Source of the DNA: Acridotheres tristis
Taxonomy: Eukaryota > Chordata > Aves > Passeriformes > Sturnidae
DNA length: 64,000 bases
Assembly: GCA_037013685.1 (NCBI GenBank)
Contig: CM072885.1
Coordinates: forward strand, 23,983,263 to 24,047,262
Reading direction: 5' to 3'
Made by a program: the position numbers and the translations under genes. The notes under the pieces are model-generated. The model made no database searches. It had not been told where the DNA came from and was given only the letters and a program-made list of their open reading frames with translations. Below, one piece after another: positions 28,801-40,800 of the stretch. Each line of letters begins with the position of its first letter. Within the stretch, counting starts at the first letter, position 1.

Positions 28801-31800
28801 AAAGTTACCTTAAATCTGAGCTTCATCAAACTAAGCATACACAGATTCAGATTACTGGAGGTGTGCTGAAGGCTGTTCAGAGCAGCTCGGTAGGTCCAGC
28901 AGTCAAAATAAATAGCTGCTATTGTGAATTCACACTTGAAAACTGCCTCCACTATTCTACGCTCTTTGGTATTTCTCCTTTCTCAGGGATCGCAGTGCTC
29001 ATGCTCAAATTGGTGAGGCCATATCAGTGCTGCTTGTCCTAATCATGCAGAGCTAGGCCTGTCTGTCTAGCAGATATGAACATCATTAAAACATTTGATG
29101 AAAAAGGCGTGGGAAGTCTCTGGCTGCATAGAAGGGATGGTGTGAAGCTTCTGTCACTCATGCATAGTAGTGCTCTGTCCTCCGTTCATCCCTGTGCCAA
29201 AATCTGGTCTGAGACCTTGGGATGTCTCGCACTGTTTGGATACACCCACAGAAACAGGGATGGGAAAACTTCTAGATAAATAGCATGCTAGTTAAAAATA
29301 AACTGAAACCAAAACCAAAACACCTTACCCCTCACTATTTTACCTGTTAGTTTTTTTCCCCCATTTAAATCCCAGCTAGGGAGGATGAGTTTGGAATTCA
29401 ATGTTAACAAAGCAGTATCTGGAGACTGCTGTTCTCTGGTAGCCTGTCATTGATCCTGTCACCCATGCATAGACCTCCTTTTCTTGCTTGCAACAATAAA
29501 CAAATTAATTTCTATTTCCTAATTCATCTTGGTTGTGCTTCTTGAGTTTTCCTAGCAACCAGCAGCAATGCAGATACAACTACTGGAGACCCTAAGCACA
29601 GTACAGTCAGCAAAGAACATGTTATGCTTTGAGCACTTTCAGCCTCTTTTCCTTACCAAGATTTCTAACCTATGAAAATTTCCGAACAAGAACAATATCC
29701 TTTTCCTTAATAGATGGTAATTTTGCAGGACAAGGTGTTTTGCTGGCAGGAAAATGTTCTGGCTAAGCAATGACTTTAATGATGTAGCATTTAATTAATA
29801 AATGTAATTTATATACACACAGTGAGCCATAAGACGACAGTATGTTCCCAGAAGATTTTTTGACAATTAAATTTTAAATCTTCCCAAGCATTATTCTCTG
29901 TAGGCAACGGAAAATATTGACAGCTCCTTTTTTTTTTTTCTTTTTTTTTTTTACACTCTGCTGATAAACAGGGCACACTGCCAAAAACTACAAAAGAAAA
30001 GTGAAAGTACGATGTTAATGCTTTTGTAACACACTACTTACTGTGGTGGCACAGTGGATGTCTTTCCATACATTGGCTTCTCTGGAGAGATCTGAGACTT
30101 CAAAAAGGTTATCAAGAATAACTTCCCCAATCATGTCATGTCTAGAAAATCTGTCAAAATCATAAACACTGAAATGCAATTTCCTGTTGCTGAGTTGATC
30201 ATAGGCTACAGGAAACTGAAAGGTTTCATCAAAGACAGGATTTAATGTCTTTCTGTGAACTCGTGTCTGAAACTTCTTTTTCCTATCTGGAAGCAGATAA
30301 ATCTTAACGTAGGGGTCGGATGTTCCTGTGAAGTCTTTAGCAGGCAGATCTAAGGCTTTGATAATTGTGACAGCCAGAAGTTCATTTTCATAATCATACC
30401 GGAGAGTGAAGTTAAGTTTTCCACATGTTTTCACATCTTCTTGTTGTCCATCAGAATCCACAGACTTCTGTTTGTAGAGTTCTGGTTTTATTCTCCCAAT
30501 GCTGGTTGTGGTCTCTCCCCTTTGCAGAACCGGGTCTGTCCCCATGTTGAAATCAACACTGGACACTTGCATCTGCCTTGGCAAGTGCCTCCTGAAAGAA
30601 TTGTGCCTGCACACACACAGACACACACAGACATACAGACACAAAAAACAAGCATGGTTATCTCTGGGAAAAGACCATCTCTCGATGGAAACTAGAAGAA
30701 CAAATTAGTGAGGGGTCATCTCTTTAAAACAATTAAAAAATAATCCTCTCCACACCCCTTTCAGTGTTTTGCGAGTGCTATAGCATCCTTGAGAGGAAAT
30801 GATCATTCAGAATTAATTTCTTGGCCCAGGAGACACCCAGTGTCCCAGAAATAAAGATATTTATAACTTTGCTTTCAGACTATGGAGCTGAAACTGAATT
30901 CATGTTCTTTTGCAGAACAAGTTGACAGTTCCAACATCGCATGATCCCACTTTGCTAGGGCCTGCATAAAGTATGGTCAAACAGAAAAAAAAAAGCACTT
31001 GCAGAATTTTCATCAGTACTCTCTGGTTTTTGGAGGCATTCCATGGTGGTTTTCTAATTAAATATTTACTAGCCTTCACAGTAATCACCATGAAAGGTGC
31101 CTGAAAGGGAAATGTAGAGCTGTGTCTGGAGGTTTTTTAGCACAGTACTTTGCTATCCTACAAAATTTTATATATAGCTGCTTGGTATCTGCTACACCAA
31201 TGTGCAGGCTGCCTTCTCCAAAAGCACTGGGAATATTTTGTTCAGCCTGCAATGCATTTCAGAATTTTGTCAACAATTTTTTTTTTTCCTTTTGTTCTCA
31301 TGGTCTGCTGTGCAGTGTATTGAACAGCTGATTCCTGTACCACTAGCAAGAAACAATATGTTAAATTCCTTGCAATTCTGAATGCTGCATAAACATATGT
31401 ATTTTTGGGCATATCTTGGCTGATGAATCTGAATGGAAAGTTGTGCCATTCCTACTAAGAGTGAAATCAAATCCTTGACACGCCACACAACCTTAGAGTA
31501 GTACAAAAACACTGGTCAAAAAGCTTCACAGCAGTTATCAGCAGCAGATGTCATTACGACTACACTATCCAGTTGATTTTTCACATTTCCTTGGTACTTC
31601 CTTACCCCAGAAATCTGTGCTGCAGAAGCTTACCACTTCCTCCTGTGAGCACATTTAGTTGCCATTACAGAACAATCCGATTGTCAGAATTTCCTCTGCT
31701 TTTTGTAATCAATTGCTTATTAATGCACAGGTAGCCTTCCCTTATTGCTCGGTTTCCCTGTGGTGTTGTATTCTTAAAACAAGAGGTGTCACAGCTGCAT

Positions 31801-34800
31801 GTTTCTTTGTTTAAATCAAAATGCAAATTGTCCATTTGAAAGCAACCAGGACTCATTTCATAGATATTATTTGTATTTTTGCTGTAAGTGTAGAAGTTGA
31901 AGAATGCATGAAGAACAAAACTGCCACAGTTCAGCTGAGCAGAGATACAAGAGGGTAAGCTGCAGCTATTAAATAACAGACAAGAATGTTTCCCTTTTCA
32001 GCTGTTTCAGTCTTGCTAGGTGCAGGGAGCAGTCCTAGCTCAATACACAAACAAGGTAGGGAGAGCTTCATAGCCTAGACTTGAAGTAGCTCAAAAAAAG
32101 TTCAAAAAAATCCAGGTGAACAATACACCCTTCTTGTAACACACTTTGCCTTTTATTCTTTAACAGCTAGACAAGTTTAAAGGTTTTCTTCACCCTTAAA
32201 TGTTAAAACTCTCTGAATTCATAGTGTCTAATGTCCACATTGGAATGGAGTGAGGAATGAAAAGGCCCTGACTGATCAGAAAAGTAGAATATTGTCCTCA
32301 GGGAGTTTCACAGCTGTTCTTGTCCTTTTTCCCTCCAAAATGCAACCTCATAGGTGTGCCAAAACATGGGGAAGGAGCTGGACTCCACCCAAAATGTAGG
32401 GTAATAAATTCCTGTAGGGCAGGCAGCAGTTTAGGGACAATCTTTTTAGTATCTTTGACTCATAATGAGGTCCAGGAAGACCTGTGTTACTGCTACTTCT
32501 GTCAGTGCTAAGGAAACCTGTCCAGAGAGGCCTCCCTGAGCACTCCTGACACCTGCAGCTGTAATACTGAGATGCCCAGATGATCACAGAGTGACAGAAT
32601 AGTTTGAGTTGGAGAGGACCCTCCAGTTCCAAACCCCCTGCCATGGGGATACACAGCAGCAGTTGTCCCTGTTGTACATAAGCAGCAGTTAAAACTGCCT
32701 TTGCAGGGGAAGCAGTGAAGCTGATTGTACGATATCAGTTTGAGCAAAAACAGGTACACAACAAATTCTTTTCTCTTCAATTTCTCTTGCATTTTTGACA
32801 ATCTGAGCTAATGCGAGCAAAAGCAATATATAAGACCCCAAATATGTGATTTCTAAGGTGCCAACTTTCTTTTAAATTTTCAGACTTCATGCACTTCAGA
32901 TCTTCTACTGAATTGCTGTGAGATGTCACTAAGTAAAAGAATGCATTGGTATGGCTGTCCCGGTGAGAATCAGCAGCACTTTTACTCTAGTAAGCCAGTC
33001 CTAATTACACAGTGCCTGGTATCTGTTCTGAGTCACAGCATTTCACCAAGACAGCTAATTGGTCTGTTAATTATTAAGATGTTTCATTGTTGTCATGGCA
33101 ACATATTTATCTTCCTTTGTTCTACAGTAACAAAGGAATTAATGACTGTGATAATGAAATACAAGGATGTCAGAAAACCAGATTGTTAAAAAGTGGCAGA
33201 GCTACCAACATCTGCAAATCAGGTACTTCAACCTCTACTGACTCTTACATGCAGTGCTCCTATAGTAGACTTGCCTTCCATAACAGAACAAATTCATTTT
33301 GAGTAGCAAATTCATTTTGATAGGAAATCTGTATGTAAATCTAATATAAAACAGTATTGTCATGGGCCTAATGACACTATGAAGCTGATTTCTCACTCAG
33401 TAAGGCTTCCACATCTGTGATAAAAGAGAGGAATAAGATATTGATTTATGATATGACTTGAGATTTATGAGGGGTGACTCGGGTTTAGCTTTTCTAGATG
33501 TCATTAGAGCAATATTTTGATCCAAATCCAGAAAAGGGGTATGATCACTGGTGGTACTTAGACAAACAAAAGCTTTCCTCTTCTCCTTGCAAACACTAAA
33601 ATCAACAGATACGTTTGTTTTTCTTTAACCTTAACAAACCTCCCTTTTGCCTTCATGCCTCCTGGGAACTCACTGGCTCAACACGTTCCTCTCCAGCTGA
33701 CGCTAAAGAGCAAAAAGCATGTTCTTGGAAAATACAGGTGAATGTCTGAAGAATGGATTTTCATAGAAGCAATAAACTATTTCTCGTGATAGCAAAATAC
33801 TATCACAAAGTATGGGAAAGGGTGGTTCTCAATAACACAGAGCAAAATTGTTTGCAAATGAGCACCACTGCTGCAGTTCTGCTGCAATGTACTGTTTAAT
33901 TGGTATCAAGGACTAAAGAGCTTTTAACAAACAGGTCTTTTCATATTATCAGGGACTATGAAAAATATATAATTAGAACTAAACAGAAATGCATAATTTC
34001 CCCATACTAACATATCTCTGTGTTAAATGCACAGTCTAAAAAATGTGATCAGGCACATTCGATTGTTGTTCTGATTGGCTTATTAAAATTCTCATGCTTC
34101 AATTACAATTAATTAATATGATTTCATCTATTTTATTAAGAGCTGATGGTTGCATGAACCCTTCATAGAACTGGTTACAATACTTTAATTTGCCCCAGCT
34201 CAGGTGAGATCAGTGTGCAGGAGACAGTCCAGACAGCAAACAATTCTCTCAGATCTTCTGTCAATGGATTTAGGAGGGGGTGCATCTGGGTTTGATGGAT
34301 AAGACTCTTTCAGTTAATATCCTTTTAGGTAGCAGTGGGCTGGGTAATGGGCTTGTCATGCTAAACTCTACCAATTTTTGTCCTGTGTTTTAGTGCAACA
34401 GTTACAAGCTCAGAATCATCTGAGTGTTGTGGGAATGTTCCTCAGCGTGGTTTAGACACTGTGCTCCTGTTCTGAGCAGATGGATACAGTAGCAGGAACC
34501 AGGCATAGCCAGGGTAATGTGGCTTAAAACCAGCTGGACAGTCTTATAATGCAGGAAATGCTTTGGCTGCTAAAGTCAGTCAGACCTCCTCTGGTTGGAG
34601 TGCTCTCATTTTGGGAGCTTCTTGTGGTTTTCTGTTGGCTGTTCTGTGAGGTTGAAATAGCTGAGAAAAGCACTTGAGCAGTCACCGCCACAAGTGCACT
34701 GAGCTGGCAAAACACTGCCTTTAGGGCTCCCAGGAGGCCAGCAAAGTGTGTGCCCACTCAGTGTAAAGCATGTGTCTTCTCCTTTTCCTTCTAATTACTG

Positions 34801-37800
34801 TGATTGTGAGCCTTTTTGTTTGTTTCTTTGGGTTTAGTGGGGGTTTTTTTGGTGGTATATGTTTCCTTAGCAAGCATCATTTTGGGAAAAAAAGCGACTT
34901 CCTACACAGTATCTGTACTGTAACTTATGGCATCACACAATACTTCAGATGCCCCTTTTAGCCTTATAAAACAATCTCCTTTTTATTTCAGGAGTTGATC
35001 TTTGCAGTTCATCCATGCATTACATTTGCTGACAGTGGCTGAAGAAAATCCCATTGGAATCTATAGGTACCTGCACATCTTCACTGCTTTTCAATACAAA
35101 GCAGTACCTAATGCAAAATTAAAGTTCGTGTCCTCCACTTTGATAGTAAAGAAACCAGTAAGGAATGATGTCTGCTTGTCATTTATTTATAGACCTATAT
35201 GGACTCTGTACAGCTTTAAGATCAGTCCATAAGGATCTATATTTTTAGACTGGAATTTTAATTCCTTCCTAATCAGCAAACCATGTCTTAAGGAAATGTG
35301 CCATCAACAATGAGTCTATCGTTTATTTGGTTGAAAGGGAAAATTTCATCTGCAAAAACAACTGATGTATCTATAAAAAATATCTCTGTGAAAATCTAGA
35401 TTTTCAGTTCTATAAAAATACACGGCAATATGTTTTCTTGCAATCAAAACCCAGAAGGGAAATGCTTAAAGTAGCAACATCTATCTTTACAAAGTAGTAG
35501 AAGATGTAGATTTCACTTTTATGTGTTGAGTATGTAACTGAAGGTACAATAAATGTTTCAGAATATTCTGTCCAAAGAACAATGTGAGAATTCACATTCA
35601 CAGGACTGATGTTTCACCCATAACTGCTAAGAAACCTCTGAATAATTCAGGATACTGGAAATTTTTAGCAGTGTCCCTGCTATACTTGTTCCTGGGAAAG
35701 GTGATACAAGTGTGAGTGCCTCTGATTTACCTTGATGATGATGTGGGCTCAGTGATCTGCCTCTGCATCCGAGCATGTCTGATCAGGTGCTCTTTCAGCA
35801 CGTTCTGGACCTCTGCTGGTATATCAGGCGAAGTGTGGCTGATTTTCAGCGCAGCTTCAAGTACGTTGGTCGTAGCTTTCCCATTTTCTTTAACTTCCTT
35901 TTTCTCGCTGTTCTCCAAAACCTCTGTAGGAGCGCTGGAGTTGCTCTGCGGGACATTACTGGCACTGGAGGTGAGAGGTTTGCTCCTCCAGCAGGGCCAA
36001 CACAACTTCCAAAAGACAAAAAGTGAGACCACCAGCAAGGCAAGCCCGCAGAAGCTGACGACGACTGCTAAGAGACTAACTGAGACGTCTGCAAGGAATT
36101 AGAAACAGAAATCATAGTGACAGACAAGCATGCAGAGAGAAAAAATAATTAAAAATTACAAAGGCAAGGAGATAGAAGCATTTTTATTATGTTTGTGTAG
36201 AGCTTTAAAGTCCTATTTAAAGTTGTGAGTTTTTTCTTTTTATTTTTTTTCTTTGATCTCTAAGTCTGTACCTTTAAGATGGTATTATTTTCTAATATCT
36301 GCTTCACAAACACTCCTTTAATTGTTCAGGCCAAGGGCCAGTAGGTGTACCAGTCACCACATACTCAGACATCCTTCTCAGGAAGTTCCCTTCTCAGGAA
36401 GTAAGGAAACAATCCCAAAAACTCCCGTCCATTGTTGGCTAAGGACTTTGAGATCAGTAGGTGAAAGAAATATTGACCTATTTTGCTAAAGCAATAATAA
36501 TCAAACAGTAAATATCCTCACTGAGATTTAGAGCAAACACATGAGAATTCTGTTCACAAATCCAGATTTCCAATTTTGAAAACAAGCACCTACATAGACA
36601 GCCTTCTCCTTATGGGTAATGTACACTTCCCTTTACTTATTGGCTTCAGGTGGAGGACACAGCTCCTGGAAACATTAATAACTTTAATTTCAGTCAGAGG
36701 TTGTTGATGCTGAGTTCTTTAGAACATATATTTAGAATATCAAGAACATGTCGATGAAAAAGTTAAGCCACAGTCAACATTTTCTATTAGTACACATGAA
36801 GACAGATTAGATCTTAACTGCTAGGCTGATGCACAAATTTCTTCAAGATTTGCCAAACTTCTGACTCTGTGTACTCACTGCTTCAGAAACATTTTAAAAC
36901 CTAGCATTTAGGCATAAATTGGAACAAGATAAAGTTTGTCATAAATAAGAGATTTCTGTGGTTAAATCATCCGCTCTGGGCCAAGACTTTGTCAGACCAA
37001 GATAGCACAGATATATCAGTATCTAAAATTCTGTTGTGAAAATGCAGCTGGCTTCAGAGAACACAGTGAAATGCTCCGAGCTGTATGGAGATCATGCTGT
37101 ACACTGAGCTACTCCTGCTGCCTTGTATTTGATTTTTGCTGCCAAAACTGCTTAGAATATCCAATAGCTTGGCCAAAGATAGGAAAACAGATTTCATACT
37201 AACAAAATTCCATGGACACACTTTAATTTTAGGAGATGGTGGACCACCAGGACTGCCAGTTGAGCCCTAATTAGGAGTTTTATTCTATGTGACAAGCTTC
37301 CATTTGATTTTTCCAGTATCCTGTAATATTATTATCAAAAAAATCCTTTCCTTTTCAAGAGTCTTTTATATGCCTTAAAATTATTCACCAAACCCTGCTT
37401 AAATATCCCTCAAGTAACGGCTGCTGTTCTTTGTTACAACAAGTTTTGACAGTTTAACAGCTAATATTTTGTATCCATAACTCCAGGCTACAGGCTACTA
37501 AACTGAATCACTGGGAAAATGCAAAGAGAGTTTGAGCATATTTTTATAGATTTTCACATGAGCAAAAAGGTATGAATTAGCTCCATGAAACAGTATGTGC
37601 TTCACCAGCCTGTATGAGAATTGAAGACAGAAAGATGAAGCAGAATGATGAGGATAGAAAGCTGAAGATGAAAATTTGGGAATATTTTCTTCGTTAATAT
37701 GCAATATCCAGGTGCATCTCTCAGTCACAAACACTGAACTTACAGACCACTCCTCATGAAAATGCGTGAGAAAAGCAAAAACATATAGAAAATGTTGTGG

Positions 37801-40800
37801 TCTGGAGATCATACCCTCCCAGTCAATTCCTAGGAATGGATCAGGAATTAGAATAGGAAAATGATAATTCAGAATGAGTGGTTTGGATATGACCCTTCTG
37901 TTTCAGCAGATGACAGACATTAATAGCAAGGAGAGAGCTCTTGCATGACCTCAGTGCCAGGGAATGGTCTGTAGTGGATTGACTGACAGATGCCAGAGGC
38001 CCATCAAAGCTGCTCTGTCAGTCCCCTCCTCAGATGGACAGGGGAAAAAATATAACATAAACTTGTGGGTCAAGATAAAGTCAAGATCCTTCCCAAGGGA
38101 AAGGTCACTCAGCAATTACTGTCACAGGCAAAACAGACTTAACTTGGGGAAATAAACTTGTTACCAATCAAATCAATGGTGACTAATAAAACCAAACCAT
38201 AAAACAGTTTTCCCCACTCCTCCCTTCTTCTGGGGCTCAATTTCACTCCTGCTTTCTCTACCTCCGCCCTCCAGCAGCACAGAGGGATGGGCAAAATGAG
38301 GCTGAATATGTTCACCACACATTGTCTCTGCTGCTCCATTCTCTTCAGGACTCTTCACACCCTCCCCCTGCTGCTCTCCTCCAGTGTGTGGTCCCTGCCA
38401 CAGGAGACAGTCCTGCACAAATTCCAGCGGGAGTCCTTCTCACACACTGCTCCAGTGTCCCTTCCGCTGGGAGCAGACCTTGGGGAGCAGACTGCTCCAG
38501 CACGAGCTCACTGCAGGGTCATGAGTCTTGCCAGGAAACCTGCTCCAGTGAGGGATCATGTCTCTTTCCATGGTGTAAGGGTCGGTCCGAAGTTTCCCTC
38601 GTTTTTGCCTCTCTACCGTCACAAGGAGACCTTGAGGACCCCCACCCGGGTTGACTCCAAACAATGGTTTCCTGGCCTGGCCAAGATGGATGCTTGTTAG
38701 GTGACTGTGTGCTGGTGTATTGTGTTCACTGGACTATGCTGTCGTGGCACCAACCAGAGATTGTGCTGTACCAGCAGGAGATTGTGTTGTACCAACTGAG
38801 GACTGCTTGACAGCACCTGTCTCCTGCAGCACCATACAATGGTCCATAAATCTTCCCACCTCTTGGCCAGAAGCTACTCGTTTTGGAGAAGGACTATAAA
38901 AGAGCGACCCTCTGGAGAAGACCCTTGATATCTCCCTACGGATGAAGACTTGTCTATCGGCTGACCCGTGAGGATGTCCGTCTCGTCTGTTGGTAGCTAT
39001 TTTCCCATCCCCTTCTTTTCCTCTCTCTCTACTTTGTTTTCTATATCTCTCCCCTCTATCGCAACTGAGTTATTGGCATTTAATCATAAATGCATTGCTG
39101 TTGTTGAATAAACTGATTTTGTCCCCTGCATTTTGCCTGTTTGCACCTTTGAAATCAAACGAATCATCACGACCCCTGCTCTGTACTAATAGCGGATTGT
39201 GACACATGGGTCCACAGATCCTGCCAGGAGCCTTCTACAGGGCAGGCTCCTCACAGGGTCACAGCCTCCTTTGGGATTTCACCTTCTTTGGGATTAGGAT
39301 GCTCCATGGCGTGCAACCGTGAAGACCAGCAGTGGGAGGCAACTCACTCACACTTGGAGCTCCTCTTTCCCTTCTTCTTCACAGACCTTGGTGTCTGCAG
39401 AGTTGTTCCTCACGTATTCTGACTCCTTTCTTCCAGCTGCTGATGCACAGCAGATTTTTTCTTTTTCCCTTCTTAAAAATGTTTTCCTGCAACCCCTGTG
39501 TCTGAGGAGCTTCGCCTAGGCCATCCTTGAACCAGCTGGCCTTGGCTCTGTTGGAAATGGGGGAAGCTTCCAGCAGCTTCTCACAGAAAACCCCCTCCTG
39601 CTACCAAAACCTGGTCAGGCAAACCCGATACATAGCCAAAAGCAAATTTAATACATCCAGCCAGAGGTAGGCCTCACTGAAGAACCTTCTTTGATAGATT
39701 TAACCAGACAAATTTTCAGGCAACCTGGTCAAACTTTTTCCTGTTCTCAAAGTGTGACAAAAAGTAGAACTCTTGAAAATGTTGGTGGTCTACCAGAAAT
39801 AAATAAAAATTAAGAAAATAAATTTTAAAAAAAGATAAGAAAACAGAAATAAATTCAATTTAGGGTGTTTTGCAATATTTCCAACTCAGTTTAGGGATGG
39901 TTGGCATAATTAGGTTATATTTTGAGAGGAAGACTCTTAGAACTGAAAATCGTAGGGTTTTTTTTCCATTTGGAAAACGTTGAAGGGGGATGTTTTAACA
40001 TCTTTGAAGCTGCTAGAAACATTTCAAAACCGTAAATACAAAAATTGATCCTTTCCAGCAGAGTTTCAATTTGATGAATAGATACTATCAACTGAAAAAC
40101 ATTGCATCAAAGCATTTCTAGCCAATTGTAATTTAAGTTTTTCACTGCAAGACATTTTTCAAGTCTTCAAATAACTTGTTGTCTCCCTTCAACACCTACT
40201 CCTGTACTTCAACTTTCTCTAAGCAGTTTTTCTGTGTTTCCATTAAACTACTTCAAAGTTGAAAATGCTCCTGAAATTTTTACAGAAAAGGTATGCTTTA
40301 TATCTGTAAAATAATCCTATGAAACATCTAAAGTCCCACAAGCAGAGATAAGGGACTAATTCTACAATTGTAATCTCAAATTTTGCTATTTTATTAATGA
40401 ATTAAACCTGACATATTGAATTTCATGGTGCAACAAATACAGGAAATATTTGATTTGCAAGAGAGTTGAACAAAAAAGTTCATTACGAGAAACTACTTAA
40501 TTACATTTATTGCCACAATTGCTAAAAAGCAATCAGTATGTCATAAACTCAAGATTGACTTAAAAAGCATATTGTTTCATGTCCTTTCTTCCGTCAGTCA
40601 CTCAACTGAGCAATTGCGAGATTTGTTATTATGTGAAGACTGAAATCATCTGAAAGGCAGACAAACCCTTCGTGAGTTAAGCTGGATATGTCTCTTATAT
40701 TAAGCTTTTATAGGAAGTTTGGTTGAAGAATGTAAAACATTAAGAGAAAGTTCCACAGACTTGGAGCTTCTTCACATCCCTGCCAAGGGGTCCTGGTTGG

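Larger units (their letters stand above)
20149..30041 (-). other. SYT10: SYT10 intron 3 (9.9 kb)
   Basis: Mostly AT-rich unique-looking sequence. It contains an old CR1-like fragment (27166-27240), a GC-richer patch at 24540-24960 that I cannot identify, and small tandem duplications at 20853-20888 and 21726-21756. No coding exon was recognised. Confidence 0.85.
30607..35730 (-). other. SYT10: SYT10 intron 2 (5.1 kb)
   Basis: It contains a CR1 fragment near 32583-32660, an RFX X-box-like palindrome at 33089-33102, an 18-bp tandem duplication at 33289-33323 and an AT-rich homeodomain-type cluster near 34060-34150. No other gene is seen. Confidence 0.85.

Noticed and set aside
35716..36102. 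128-codon plus-strand ORF
   Set aside because: It is the antisense shadow of SYT10 exon 2.
38287..38700. 137-codon plus-strand ORF
   Set aside because: It lies in the older repeat and crosses the solo LTR boundary, so it is not a host gene.
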